In this document: piece after piece, positions 1 through 9,477 of the stretch
How the letters are laid out: each line of letters begins with the position of its first letter
Numbering within the stretch: the stretch's first letter is position 1
DNA from: Hyalangium gracile
GTDB taxonomy: Bacteria; Myxococcota; Myxococcia; Myxococcales; Myxococcaceae
DNA: 64,000 nt
Assembly: GCF_020103725.1 (NCBI RefSeq)
Contig: NZ_JAHXBG010000018.1
Location: forward strand, 176,266 to 240,265
Reading direction: 5' to 3'
Position numbers and translations under genes: made by a program
The notes under the pieces: generated by a model
What the model was told of the DNA's origin: nothing
The model's database searches: none
Seen by the model: the letters and a program-made list of their open reading frames with translations, nothing else

Positions 1-603
1 ATCCTCACCTCGCTGCGCTCGCGGCTGCCGGACCACAAGAACCGGATGCTGGCCTTCGGGCTGGCGGCGGCGGTGGCCTTCGCGGACCAGCGCGCCACGC
101 GCATGGAGCTGGGCCTGTTGAAGACGATGCAGGCCGCGCTCGGCATCTCCGAGGACGAGGTGGCGCAGATCATCGACATCATCGAGCAGGGCGGCAGCCT
201 GTCCGAGGCCCTGGGCGAGCCGCTGGAGCGGCTGTACGCCGAGGTGATGGTGCTGGTGAGCGCGGCGGACGGCCAGCTCAAGGAGGCCGAGGCGCGGGCG
301 CTGGTGGAGAGCTTCGCGGCCGATCCGCTCTTCCACAACGTGAGCCCGGAGCGGGCCCAGGGCTTCGTGAGCGAGGCGGTGTCCGCGCTCGCCGTCGAGG
401 GCCTGCCGCAGCGGCTGCACGTGCTGGCCCACGGGCTGGCCACGCACCCGCAGCGGCTGAAGGCCTACCGGCTGGCGACGAAGATCGCCCACGCCTCGGG
501 CAAGGCCAGCGTCGCCGAGCAGCGCATCCTGGATCTGCTGCAGGCGACGTTCGGACTGGCGGATGACGAGGTGTCACGCCTCGATCAGGGCGCGGGAGCC
601 TAG
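1..603 (+). CDS. TerB-like protein, 5' end cut by window
   Basis: The reading frame is open from base 1 to a TAG at 601-603, so the gene starts before the window and at least 200 residues are visible. The visible part looks like the end of one all-helical TerB-type domain followed by a second complete one. In the second, a segment with an AADG...E pattern matches the acidic metal-binding helix of TerB/DjlA-like domains. It has no membrane segment or signal peptide in the visible part, so it is probably cytoplasmic. The PhnD-like gene follows after 8 bases, so the two are very likely cotranscribed. TerB-like domains are linked to tellurite and stress systems, but their biochemical role is not settled. 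The family call is moderate; no function is claimed. Confidence 0.6.
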   Translation: MLTSLRSRLPDHKNRMLAFGLAAAVAFADQRATRMELGLLKTMQAALGISEDEVAQIIDIIEQGGSLSEALGEPLERLYAEVMVLVSAADGQLKEAEARALVESFAADPLFHNVSPERAQGFVSEAVSALAVEGLPQRLHVLAHGLATHPQRLKAYRLATKIAHASGKASVAEQRILDLLQATFGLADDEVSRLDQGAGA

Positions 604-611
604 GCGGGCGT

Positions 612-1436
612 ATGTCCGTGAACGTTCCGAACTCGACTCGCAACGCTTTCCGGTTCGTGCTGCCGCCCTCGCTGGGCAGCGAGAACGCCCGGGACCGGGC
701 GGACAAGCTCGTCTCCTTCCTGCAGAACGCGCTGGGCAAGCCGGTGGAGGTGAGCGTGGCGGCCAGCTACGAGGCGCTGGCCAAGGACCTGCTCTCCGGC
801 CGCGCGGACGCGGCGTGGGCGCCGCCCTTCGTGTGCGCGCGCACCGAGGCCATGGGCGTGCGGGTGCTGGTGCGCGGGGTGCGGCTGGGCATGTCCTCGT
901 ACCGGGCCGCGCTGGTGTGCCGGGCCGGCGCGCGGCTCTCGCTGGACCGCCTGAAGGGCACCACCGTGGCCTGGGTGGACCGGGACGCGGTGGCGGGCTA
1001 CCTGCTGCCGGTGGCGTTCCTGAAGGCCCAGGGCGTGGAGCCGTCGCGCGTCTTCACCTCGCAGCTCTTCACCGGCTCGTACCGGGGGGCGCTGGAGGCG
1101 GTGCAGTCGGGGACGGCGGACGTGGCGGGGGTGTTCTGCCCGCCGGCCTCCACGGGGCTCTCCTTCAGCGCGGGCGTGGAGAAGGTGCTGGGGCCCAAGG
1201 CGGGCGACAAGTTCGAGCTCATCGCCTACACGGAGGAGGCGCCCAATGACGGGGTGCCCGTGGCGATGAGCGTGTCGCCCGAGCTGGCGAGCAAGCTGGA
1301 GTCGACGATGCTCGGGCTGGGCGAGTCCGAGGAGGGCAAGCACCTGCTGAAGAACGTCTTCAGCGCGGACCGCTTCGAGCCCGCCCCGCGCATGGGCTAC
1401 CGCGCCCTGTACCGCGTGGCCCTGGCCAGCCTCTGA
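612..1436 (+). CDS. PhnD-like phosphate/phosphonate-type solute-binding domain protein, no signal peptide
   Basis: This 274-residue protein has the two-lobed periplasmic-binding fold of the PhnD/phosphonate ABC substrate-binding family. Features include an early LPPSLG strand, a segment on DLLSGRADAAWAPP (about 57-70) typical of PhnD-like proteins, and a second lobe around VAWVDRDAVAGYLLP. The N-terminus is polar and lacks any signal peptide or lipobox, unlike true transporter subunits. No permease or ATPase gene is nearby. The protein probably stays in the cytoplasm and may act as a ligand sensor for the adjacent TerB-like protein. The start ATG is 8 bases after the upstream stop. The fold is fairly sure; the ligand is unknown. 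Confidence 0.7.
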   Translation: MSVNVPNSTRNAFRFVLPPSLGSENARDRADKLVSFLQNALGKPVEVSVAASYEALAKDLLSGRADAAWAPPFVCARTEAMGVRVLVRGVRLGMSSYRAALVCRAGARLSLDRLKGTTVAWVDRDAVAGYLLPVAFLKAQGVEPSRVFTSQLFTGSYRGALEAVQSGTADVAGVFCPPASTGLSFSAGVEKVLGPKAGDKFELIAYTEEAPNDGVPVAMSVSPELASKLESTMLGLGESEEGKHLLKNVFSADRFEPAPRMGYRALYRVALASL

Positions 1437-1451
1437 GTCCGGGCCAGGGGC

Positions 1452-2639
1452 CTACTTGTCGCCCTTGCCGTGCCGGGGGCCCTTCTTGGAGGTCTCCTTG
1501 GAGGCCTCGCCCTGGCTCTTGGGCGCCGGCGTCACCTTGGGCGCCTTGGGAATCGGGCTGACCGTGGAGGCCGGCTTGGAGGACACCTCCGGCGGGGGCT
1601 GCTTGTGCGAGGGCACCAGCGCCGTCGGCGCGGCGGGATCCACGATGGGCCCGGGCGGCTTGCGGTTCGGCATCCGCGGGTCGTACGCGATGATCGTCGG
1701 CTCGCTGGAGAACTCCTCCTCCAGCTCCTCGGCGTAGATCTCCCGCATGAAGGCGGCCAGGTGCGCCGTGGTGCCGGGCATCTGCTGCTTGAAGAGGAAG
1801 TCCTCGATGGCCAGCTGCAGGTCCCCCGCCGTGGCGAAGCGCTCGTCCCGGTTCTTCGCCAGGGCCTTGAGCACCACCGCGTCCAGCGCCTTGGGGATGC
1901 CCGGCACGACTTCGGAAGGGGGCGTCACCTTCGTGCCCACCACCGCCTTGAGGGTGGCGATCTCCGTATCGCGCTTGAAGAGGCGGGTGTTGGTGAGCAG
2001 CTCGTAGAACACCGTGCCCAGGCCGAACACGTCCGAGCGGTGATCCAGCGGCTCGCCCTTGGCCTGCTCCGGGGACATGTACGCGTGCTTCCCCTTGATC
2101 TGGCCCACGTTCGTCTGGCTGAACTTGTTGGCGGCCTTGGCCACCCCGAAGTCGATGATCTTCACCGCGCCGTTGAAGCCCACCAGCACGTTCTGCGGCG
2201 ACACGTCCCGGTGGATGAGCGCCAGCTTGCGGCCCGAGGGGCTGCGGGCGTGGTGCGCGGCGTCCAGGCCCGCGGCGGCGTCCGAGATGACGCGGCACTT
2301 GAGCGCCAGCGGCATGGAGCCCTTGCGCTGGATGGCCCGCTTGTTCACCTCCGCGATGGCCTCGCCATGCACGTACTCCATGGCGATGTAGTAGATGCCG
2401 TCCACCTCTCCCAGGTCATAGATCTGGGCGATGTTCGGGTGGTTGAGGAGCGCGGCGATGCGCGCCTCATCCAGGAACATCTGGATGAACTCGTCGTCCT
2501 CGGACAGGTGGGGCAGCAGCCGCTTCACCACCAGCAGCTTCTGGAAGCCCACGGGCCCCTTCTGCCGGGCCAGGAACACCTGGCCCATCCCGCCCGCAGC
2601 GAGCTTGCGCAGCAGCTCATAGCGCCCGAAGGTCTCCAC
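1452..2639 (-). CDS. Eukaryotic-like Ser/Thr protein kinase
   Basis: This 395-residue protein has a full Hanks-type kinase domain in its first 290 residues. The glycine loop is AAGGMGQV (about 14-21), the ATP-anchoring lysine is about K39, and the C-helix glutamate is about E58. The catalytic loop is HRDVSPQN (143-150) with D145, followed by DFG (163-165) and SPE in place of APE (189-191). HRDVSPQN instead of HRDLKPEN is common in myxobacterial kinases. The last 85 residues are Pro/Lys-rich and probably disordered. There is no membrane helix or PASTA domain, so it should be cytoplasmic. It converges with the PhnD-like gene and has no obvious substrate nearby. Confidence 0.93.
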   Translation of the reverse strand: METFGRYELLRKLAAGGMGQVFLARQKGPVGFQKLLVVKRLLPHLSEDDEFIQMFLDEARIAALLNHPNIAQIYDLGEVDGIYYIAMEYVHGEAIAEVNKRAIQRKGSMPLALKCRVISDAAAGLDAAHHARSPSGRKLALIHRDVSPQNVLVGFNGAVKIIDFGVAKAANKFSQTNVGQIKGKHAYMSPEQAKGEPLDHRSDVFGLGTVFYELLTNTRLFKRDTEIATLKAVVGTKVTPPSEVVPGIPKALDAVVLKALAKNRDERFATAGDLQLAIEDFLFKQQMPGTTAHLAAFMREIYAEELEEEFSSEPTIIAYDPRMPNRKPPGPIVDPAAPTALVPSHKQPPPEVSSKPASTVSPIPKAPKVTPAPKSQGEASKETSKKGPRHGKGDK

Positions 2640-2789
2640 TCATCGCGACGATAGCCGTGTGAGGCCCGGGATCGGAAGTCCGTCTCGCGGGTTTTCCTGC
2701 CCTGGGAGGGGTATGGTGCCCCGGGGAGGGGCCGGACCGGGTTCACGGTCCGTCCCTGGGCCCGGGGCCCTGCGTGGGGCTCACCGCCT

Positions 2790-5789
2790 TTACGGAGTTG
2801 GCGGGGCCGCGCAGATGCTGCGGTAGCGGATCTGGATGTTCTCGCCCGTCTTCGGTACCGCGGCGGGCTGGAAGACCAGGGCGTTGCGCGCGGCATCGTA
2901 CCGCCAGAGCGAGGGCTCCACCGTCCTGCCCTGGACCCTGACCGACATCTCGGCGGTGCCGGACGGGGTGGCGGTGAGGGGGAAGTCGGCCTGCGGGTCC
3001 CCCGCTCGGCCGATGACCTGGGCCAGGAAGGGCCCGTAGTCCCCCGCGCACACCGAGCCCACCGCGCCGCCCGTGGCCTGGGCCACCGTGGAGAAGCGGG
3101 GCGCGGCCTCCTCCGCCGTGCTGCAGCTGCCGTCGGGCACCAGGGCGTAGAGCTGGGTGCGGTGGGACATGCCCGGGCCCTTGATGGCCTGGAGGAACTG
3201 GATGTAGCTGTCCGTCCCGAAGCCCGAGTGGTCATCCTCGTCCGAGAGCACTACCACCGCCAGGCGCGCCGTCGGCCGCAGGAAGCCGGCGTTGCCGTCG
3301 TTGGGCAGTGGGGTGCGCGGGTCGTCCTGGCTGTCCACCAGGGGCGAGGACAGCGCCTGCCGGGTGGTCTCCAGGCCCTGCACCAGGTTGTGGCAGACGC
3401 CGACGCTCACGTTGGCCTGGAGCGAGGTGGCCGCCTCGGCCGCCATGCTGCTCACCACGCGCTGGCGGTGGCCGTCCACCGGGACCAGGCGCCCGGCCTC
3501 ACCGCCCTGGGCGGGCCCGCCGCACGCCGTCCCACGCGGCACGAGGCCCGTGGTGGTGACGCTCACGCGCATGTCCACGCCCTCCTGGCGGGCGCGCTCC
3601 AGCCACCCGGGGATGGCCGCCTGCAGCCGCTGCTGGAAGGCCTCCATGGTGGTGGTGTTGGACACCACGAAGAGGACGTCGAGCTGGCTGTCCGTGCCCT
3701 GGATGAACTTGTCCAGCTGGATGCCCTCGTGGTTCGTCTCCGCCAGCAGCGGGATGACGAGCGGGGAGGGCTCGTTGTTGGCCTTGACGAAGAGCGGGCT
3801 GTAGTGCTGGCCGTGCACGTTGCGCGCGTACGTCACCTCCAGCTCGAAGCCCGCGCCCGGGGCCAGCTCGCGCGGCATGGTGAGCGGCGTGGTGAGCTGG
3901 AACTGGGGGCTCGTGCCGGTGCCGATCTCCGCCGTGTCCACGGTGATCGGGTACGGGCACTGGTTGGAGACCAGCGTGCGCCGCGGCTCCGTCGCGCAGT
4001 CATAGCGGATGGGCCCGAAGTCCACGTAGTTGGGCGCGGCCACCAGGCACGTGGCCTGGGACATGCCCTTGAGGGGCAGCGTCACCGTGGGGTAGCTCGG
4101 GTTGTTGACCGTCATCTTCAGCTCGCCCGTGTAGGCGCCCGCCGTGGGCGGCCGGAAGGCCACCTGCGTGCTGAAGGCCGTGTCGTACGGCAGCACGCCG
4201 CCCGTGAGCGGACCGCCCGGCATGAAGAAGGCCCCGCCCCCGTCCTTGGAGATGTGGATGTTCTTCACCGCGCACTCGGCCCGGCCCGGGTTGCGCATGT
4301 AGATGCCCAGCACCGCGCCCCGGCCCGGCGGCACGTTGCCAAAGTCCAGCCCCGGCTGCGGCCGCAGCTCGTACACGCACGGGCCGCTGGCGCGCGCCCG
4401 CCCCGTGAGGACGACGGTGCGCTCCGGGGTGAAGGGATCGCTCGAGCGCAGCGTGAGCGTGGCCTGGTGGCTGCCCTCCGCCTGGGGCTCGAAGTAGACG
4501 GTGAGCTCCACGAAGTCATTGGCCGGTGCAATGGCCAGCGAGTCCGCCTCCAGCGCCGGCCAGGTGCCGCCCTTCCACGGGTAGGACTGCGCGCCGCGCT
4601 TGGGCACGCCCACGTCGAAGTGCGCCGATGCCCCGCCGCCGCTCACGCCCAGGAAGAGCAGGTTGCCGTTGCTGCCGCCGTTGGAGATGCGGATGACCTG
4701 GGCCACCTTGCCGCCCACGGGCAGCTCGCCGAAGTCCAGCGCCGCCGGCGCCACCGCGAGCGTGGGCTGCCCGCCCCGAGCGTCCAGCATCACCTGGGAC
4801 TGGCGCTGCTTGTCCGACTGGTAGTGCACGTTCAGCTCGGCCATGTTCGGGCCCGAGCGCCGCGCGGCGAACTGCATCTTCAGCTCCACCGCCTCGCCCG
4901 GGGCCACCGTCTGGCCCGCCAGGCTGTTGAGCGGCGCGAAGGAGTAATCCGTCGTGCTCAGGCTGGCGATCGTCACCGGCCGCCAGGTGATGTTGCGCAC
5001 CTTCGCCCGGCTCTCGGTGCTCTCGTGCACGGGGATGGGCGCGAAGGGCACCGGCGTCGGCTCGAAGACGAAGGCGCTGGCCACCGAGTTGCCCGCCAGC
5101 TGCGCCGTGGTGGGCGTGCACCCCTCGCAGGCCCGCACCTCCACCAGCGCGCCCATCTGGCCCAGGTCGCGCGGCAGGTACTTCGTGCGCACCTCCTGCG
5201 TGCTGAAGGGCGGGATGGTGACGACATCCGTGGAGAACGGATCGGAGCCGTCACCGGCCACCTTCACCGTGAGCGGCAGGTCCACCGGGTTGGTCACGGT
5301 GAGCGTCAGCGTCCGGTCGCTCTCGACCTCCAGCGTCTCGAAGTCCAGCACGGGCGGGGCGATGCGGATGGGCGTCGGAGCGCCCTGGCCGCGCACCCTC
5401 ACGGTGCTCTCGGCGCCGGTGTTGGCGTCCGTCGCCACGCGCAGCTGCTCCTCGATGAGGCCCTCGCGCAGCGGGTGGAAGCGCACCGCCACTTCCTTGG
5501 CCTCGCCCGGCATCACCCGGCCGCCCTCCACCAGCTCCACCTCATAGGAGGCGTTGCCCTCCAGGGCCAGCGCCTCCAGCGCGGAGAAGGGCACGTAGCC
5601 CACGTTGCGGATCAGCACCTTCTGCTCCCGCCACTCCCCGACGGGCACCTCGCCGAAGTCGAGCTGATCCTTGTCGACCACCGCGGCCGCCTGCACCGAG
5701 CGAGTGTTCCCCGGCTCGTGGCACGCCGCCGTCATGGCTGTCAGCACCGCCAGCCCGATGACCCGTCCCCAGCCCCGCCCCTGCCTCAT
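2790..5789 (-). CDS. Choice-of-anchor D lipoprotein with degenerate vWA-like C-terminus
   Basis: The protein of about 999 residues starts at the second in-frame ATG (5789), which gives a normal 22-residue lipoprotein signal ending TAAC; an ATG at 5831 would add 14 Arg-rich residues. The body is a run of about five ASH/choice-of-anchor D modules, each with the LDFGEVPVG-type strand followed by V.I.N.G (examples near mature residues 15, 120, 345, 480 and 590). From about residue 690 a vWA-like domain follows, introduced by LDVLFVVSNTTTM. Active vWA domains have Asp where this has Ser, so the metal site looks lost. Paired cysteines in this part suggest disulfides. It is probably a surface or periplasmic adhesion or assembly protein. 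Confidence 0.8.
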   Translation of the reverse strand: MRQGRGWGRVIGLAVLTAMTAACHEPGNTRSVQAAAVVDKDQLDFGEVPVGEWREQKVLIRNVGYVPFSALEALALEGNASYEVELVEGGRVMPGEAKEVAVRFHPLREGLIEEQLRVATDANTGAESTVRVRGQGAPTPIRIAPPVLDFETLEVESDRTLTLTVTNPVDLPLTVKVAGDGSDPFSTDVVTIPPFSTQEVRTKYLPRDLGQMGALVEVRACEGCTPTTAQLAGNSVASAFVFEPTPVPFAPIPVHESTESRAKVRNITWRPVTIASLSTTDYSFAPLNSLAGQTVAPGEAVELKMQFAARRSGPNMAELNVHYQSDKQRQSQVMLDARGGQPTLAVAPAALDFGELPVGGKVAQVIRISNGGSNGNLLFLGVSGGGASAHFDVGVPKRGAQSYPWKGGTWPALEADSLAIAPANDFVELTVYFEPQAEGSHQATLTLRSSDPFTPERTVVLTGRARASGPCVYELRPQPGLDFGNVPPGRGAVLGIYMRNPGRAECAVKNIHISKDGGGAFFMPGGPLTGGVLPYDTAFSTQVAFRPPTAGAYTGELKMTVNNPSYPTVTLPLKGMSQATCLVAAPNYVDFGPIRYDCATEPRRTLVSNQCPYPITVDTAEIGTGTSPQFQLTTPLTMPRELAPGAGFELEVTYARNVHGQHYSPLFVKANNEPSPLVIPLLAETNHEGIQLDKFIQGTDSQLDVLFVVSNTTTMEAFQQRLQAAIPGWLERARQEGVDMRVSVTTTGLVPRGTACGGPAQGGEAGRLVPVDGHRQRVVSSMAAEAATSLQANVSVGVCHNLVQGLETTRQALSSPLVDSQDDPRTPLPNDGNAGFLRPTARLAVVVLSDEDDHSGFGTDSYIQFLQAIKGPGMSHRTQLYALVPDGSCSTAEEAAPRFSTVAQATGGAVGSVCAGDYGPFLAQVIGRAGDPQADFPLTATPSGTAEMSVRVQGRTVEPSLWRYDAARNALVFQPAAVPKTGENIQIRYRSICAAPPTP

Positions 5790-6002
5790 CGTCGCTCCCG
5801 CCCTTGTCCTTGCCCGCCTGCGCGTGCTCATCCACGCCTGGCTGATCCAAAGGACGTACCAACGCGCGAGCCGCCCCAGCCCCTCGGAAGATCAGGGGCT
5901 TGCGAGGATCAGTCGCCAACCGTTGCCGGGAAGGGAACCGCCTTGCCCTTCGGGGTGGAAAGTCTTTTCCCCACCGGAGGGAGGGTGAGCTGGGTTTTTT
6001 CC

Positions 6003-6875
6003 CTACCCCTGGGGCTGAGCCGAGGCTCCGCGGATGAAGTGCTCCGCCGCGCGAGCCACGGCCTCTGGCTGCTCCAGGTGGACGTGGTGCCCACCGGACA
6101 AGGTGAGCACTTTGGGAGAGCGTAGAGCGAGCAGGCGGGCTTTCGCTCGGGCGTCATCCATGGGGATGCCCTGGCTGCCGTGGATCACCTGCACCGGGCA
6201 GGTGACGGCGGAGGAGACGACGAGCCACTGGGCCTCGTCCCAGCTCACGCCGAAGCGGCGGCGGTGGCGCGGATCGAAGCGGAAGCGGTAGCCGCCCTCG
6301 GAGGACTCGGAGCCGTGGCGGGCCAGGTGGAGCGAGGCGGCCTCGGTGAGCGTGGGGTTGTTCTCCCGGAGCCGGGCCGCGGCGGCCTCCACGGTGGGGT
6401 AGTGCTTGCGGTGCGGCGGGCGTTGCGAGTCATCCAGGAAGGAGCGCAGCCGCTCCAGCGCCTCGTCCGGGTTGCCGCCCCAGGGGCCCAGGCTCTCCAG
6501 CAGGGTGAGGCTCTTCACCCGCGTGGGGCGCGCCGCGGCGTAGGCGGTGCCGACGATGCCGCCGAGCGAGTGCCCGATGATGTGCACCTCGCTCAGCTTG
6601 AGATCGTCCAGGACGGCCTCCACGTCCAGCAGGTAGTCCGGGAAGGAGTAGTGGGCGCCCAGGGGGATGTGCTCGCTGCGCCCCATGCCTCGGAAGTCGA
6701 GCAGGAGGATGCGCCAGGCGTCCGGCAGGTGCTCCAGCACCCAGTCGAAGGTGTGCGAGTGGTCCAGCCAGCCGTGGAGGAACAGCACGGCGGGGGAGCC
6801 CTTCGGGTTGCGCTCGCGAACGTGGACGGCGACGGCCTGGGAGAGAACGGTGAAGGACTCGAAGGATGGGGGCAC
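6003..6875 (-). CDS. Alpha/beta hydrolase
   Basis: This 290-residue alpha/beta-hydrolase-fold protein has the oxyanion-side motif LHGW (33-36), a nucleophile elbow GHSLGG (101-106, Ser103), and a catalytic His in the SGGHHVHLE segment near residue 263. The usual acid position lies around the IHGSQGIPMDD segment, where Asp comes later than in the common GxxD pattern. It has no signal peptide, so it is cytosolic. The substrate is unknown; the family includes esterases, haloperoxidase-like and C-C hydrolases. It starts 32 bases downstream of the helicase stop and is probably the last gene of the three-gene operon. Confidence 0.85.
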   Translation of the reverse strand: MPPSFESFTVLSQAVAVHVRERNPKGSPAVLFLHGWLDHSHTFDWVLEHLPDAWRILLLDFRGMGRSEHIPLGAHYSFPDYLLDVEAVLDDLKLSEVHIIGHSLGGIVGTAYAAARPTRVKSLTLLESLGPWGGNPDEALERLRSFLDDSQRPPHRKHYPTVEAAAARLRENNPTLTEAASLHLARHGSESSEGGYRFRFDPRHRRRFGVSWDEAQWLVVSSAVTCPVQVIHGSQGIPMDDARAKARLLALRSPKVLTLSGGHHVHLEQPEAVARAAEHFIRGASAQPQG

Positions 6876-6907
6876 TCAGGTCTCCTGGGCCCCCGCTTAG
6901 CCTGTTC

Positions 6908-8818
6908 TCAGGGCTCGGGCCACTCCCACGCGGAGCGGTATCCGCCAGAGGCCTGCGTCCCCTCGATGAAGCGGGCGTAGAAGGCGTGGCCGCTGAGTGT
7001 GGCCGAGTCTCCCACCACGAAGAGGTGCCGCCGGGCGCGGGTGAGGGCCACGTTCATGCGGCGCAGATCCGTGAGGAAGCCCAGGTGGCCCTCGGAGTTG
7101 GAGCGGGTGAGGGTGACGAGGATGGCGTCCTTCTCGCGGCCCTGGAAGGCGTCCACCGTGTCCACCTCGACGTCCGGAGAGAGGGCCTCCACGCGCTCGC
7201 GCAGCTGGAAGGCCTGGGCGCTGTAGGGGGTGATGACGGCCAGCTCGCGGGGAGAGAGCCCCGCGGCCAGCAGCTCCTTCACGCGGGCGATGACGAGGTC
7301 CGCCTCGCCGGTGTTGAAGAGGCTCTGGGTGCTCTCCTCCACCTGCTCGTCGAAGCCCTTCCCGGCGGTGTCGAGGAAGAGGACGGGCGGTGCGTCCACC
7401 TGCGCGCCCGGGGAGAGGACGTCGGCCAGGGTGCGCTCCGCCACGCTGGCGTGGGCGCGCAGCTCGCCGCCGTACATCTCGCGCGAGGGGAAGTCCATGA
7501 TGCGGGCGTTCATCCGGTACTGCTCGCGCAGCATGCGCTTCACGCCCTCGCCGTGGTCCTGGAGCAGGCGCTCGAAGAGGCTGGTGCCGAGCCCGGCCTT
7601 GGCAGCCTCCTGGGAGAGGACGGTGGGCGGCAGCTGCTTCGGATCTCCGGCGAGGATGACCTTGGGGGCGCGCAGGAAGCCCAGCAGCGTGAGGGGCTCG
7701 GTGGCCTGGGTGGCCTCGTCGATGAGGGCGAGATCGAAGGACTCGGGGGCGAGCAGGCCGGACTGGAGGCTGGCCAGGGTGACGCAGACGACCTGGGCGC
7801 GCTCGAGCACGGCGCGCACGGCCTTGCGCTCCAGGGCGCGGGCCTCGTCCATGAGCCCCTTGGCCTCGGTGGAGGAGGCGCGGGCGTTGGAGAAGCGCTG
7901 GCGGCTGCGGCCCTGGGTGCGCTGGCGGCGCGCGTAGCCGAACAAGTCGAAGGCCTCGTCGAAGAGCTCGCGCGAGAGGATGCGGTCGGGGTGCTCCTCG
8001 ACGACGATGTCCAGGGTGTGCTCCTGGAGTCGGGCGGCGACGCGGGCCGGGTGGCCCACGCGGATGGCGCGCAGGCCCTGGTTCAGGCACAGCTCCAGCA
8101 GGTGGTCCACGGCGGCGTTGCTGGCGGCGGTGCACAGCAGGCGCTCGCCGCGCGCCACGGCCTGGACGGCCACCTCCGCGAGCACGGTGCTCTTGCCCGT
8201 GCCGGGAGGGCCGTGGACGAGGAAGAAGTCCTCGGCGGCCAGGGCGCGGGCCACGGCATCGGCCTGCTCGGGGTTGAGGGGGCGGGTGGGCTCGAGCTCC
8301 TTCGGCTTGTCGAAGCGCGGCGGCTCGTTGCCGAGGAGCACCTCCCGCTTGCGACGCTCGGCGCCCTTGTCGAGCGCCTTGACGCGATCCAGCCCGGCGC
8401 GCACGCGCTCATAGGTGACGTCGTTGGGGACGATGTCCAGGCGGAGCAGGCCCTCGTGGATGAAGGGCGGTGGGGAGCGGTCGAAGGCGAGCTGGAGGCG
8501 GGTGCGGGTGGCGCGGGAGACGAGCGCGCGAGCGGGCTCCTTGACCTCGGCGCGGCGAGGCATGACGGCGACGAGGTCGCCGTTGTTGAGCGGAGAGGGG
8601 AACGGGGCGCGGTCGGCGCGGGCGAGCGTGAGGAGGATGCGCCCGCCGAGGCCCACCTCTTCCTCGACGCTTTCCAGATCGAGGACGGACAGTCCGTGCT
8701 CCGCGCGCTCGCGCAGGGTCATGCTCTGGGCGAGGGCGGCGGAGCGGGCGCGCTCGGCATCGCGCTCCATGGCGAGGAGCCGGCCGAGCTGGTCGAAGAA
8801 GGAGACGTCGCGAGGCAT
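6908..8818 (-). CDS. Upf1/SMUBP-2-like superfamily 1 helicase
   Basis: The 636-residue protein has the layout of the Upf1/IGHMBP2/Senataxin branch of SF1 helicases. An N-terminal beta-rich part is followed by Walker A GPPGTGKS near residue 204, a Walker B of the DEATQ type near 368, GDPKQLPPT, EQYRM, TVDAFQGRE, and a final NVALTRARR motif near 596. Such enzymes translocate on RNA or DNA. I chose the ATG at 8818, which overlaps the upstream lipoprotein stop as TGATG; the frame remains open further upstream only through that gene. Translational coupling to a lipoprotein gene is odd for a nucleic-acid enzyme, so the pairing may be only organisational. Confidence 0.85.
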   Translation of the reverse strand: MPRDVSFFDQLGRLLAMERDAERARSAALAQSMTLRERAEHGLSVLDLESVEEEVGLGGRILLTLARADRAPFPSPLNNGDLVAVMPRRAEVKEPARALVSRATRTRLQLAFDRSPPPFIHEGLLRLDIVPNDVTYERVRAGLDRVKALDKGAERRKREVLLGNEPPRFDKPKELEPTRPLNPEQADAVARALAAEDFFLVHGPPGTGKSTVLAEVAVQAVARGERLLCTAASNAAVDHLLELCLNQGLRAIRVGHPARVAARLQEHTLDIVVEEHPDRILSRELFDEAFDLFGYARRQRTQGRSRQRFSNARASSTEAKGLMDEARALERKAVRAVLERAQVVCVTLASLQSGLLAPESFDLALIDEATQATEPLTLLGFLRAPKVILAGDPKQLPPTVLSQEAAKAGLGTSLFERLLQDHGEGVKRMLREQYRMNARIMDFPSREMYGGELRAHASVAERTLADVLSPGAQVDAPPVLFLDTAGKGFDEQVEESTQSLFNTGEADLVIARVKELLAAGLSPRELAVITPYSAQAFQLRERVEALSPDVEVDTVDAFQGREKDAILVTLTRSNSEGHLGFLTDLRRMNVALTRARRHLFVVGDSATLSGHAFYARFIEGTQASGGYRSAWEWPEP

Positions 8819-9318
8819 CAGGGAGTGCCCCCATCTTTCCGGCTCTGTTGCGCGATGGACTCCGGGACGAGGACCAGGCTGGGGGAGCCATTGCGCGGCT
8901 CCTGTACGACGAACCGGGCCTCCGCGCGCAAAAACCGTGCGACGGGAGGGAGGATGAAGTCTCCCTTGGCGCGCGGGAAGTGGAGGCTCTTCACGACCTT
9001 CCGCTCGTGCACGAAGACGAGCAGGTTCTCGCTGTCCAGCTGCACATCCCGGGCATCGAGCCACACGAAGCCCAGCTGCTTGTGCATCTCGTCGGCGGCG
9101 GAATAGGGGCCGAAGATGTGGAGCTCGCTCCAGGCGAAGTCGGTCACGTCCTCCATCTTCAGGGGCTGACGGTTCCCGGACGCCGTGCGGATGGCCTGCT
9201 CGAGCTTCCCCTCGAGCGCGTTGCTCCGCTCACAGCCCGCCCACAGCCCGCCGCACACGAGCAGGGCCACCACGACTCCCGGGGGCCACCCGGACTTCCG
9301 AACACTGCGCTCACGCAT
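8818..9318 (-). CDS. Hypothetical lipoprotein
   Basis: This 166-residue protein starts with RK-rich residues, a hydrophobic stretch, and a lipobox LWAGC near residue 29, so it is probably a lipid-anchored protein. The mature part contains no motif I recognise; it is about 135 residues of mixed helix and strand. Its TGA overlaps the ATG of the helicase gene. It is divergent from the small membrane protein gene at 9478, with a shared 159-base control region. Confidence 0.7.
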   Translation of the reverse strand: MRERSVRKSGWPPGVVVALLVCGGLWAGCERSNALEGKLEQAIRTASGNRQPLKMEDVTDFAWSELHIFGPYSAADEMHKQLGFVWLDARDVQLDSENLLVFVHERKVVKSLHFPRAKGDFILPPVARFLRAEARFVVQEPRNGSPSLVLVPESIAQQSRKDGGTP

Positions 9319-9477
9319 GTCTGGAATCTATCGTGTCCGCTGTGGCTGCCGAGCAATCAGGCGCCGGATTCTTGGAGGGCACTCGTGCAGCCGACCCCGG
9401 TCATGCGCTTTCGGGTGCCTGGGCCCCGATCCAGGTCATGCACACCCTCACATCGCTCTCAAAGGGAGGAAGTATCC

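Noticed and set aside
5940..5980. Hairpin-like GGTGG...CCACC element between two minus-strand genes
   Set aside because: The stem has a bulge and is not followed by a T-run, so a terminator call is not justified.
3162..6125. 987-codon plus-strand open frame
   Set aside because: It is antisense to the choice-of-anchor D gene; its translation is His/Arg/Gly-rich without domains, as expected from an antisense frame in GC-rich DNA.
6866..9106. 746-codon plus-strand open frame
   Set aside because: Antisense to the Upf1-like helicase, whose motifs are clear.
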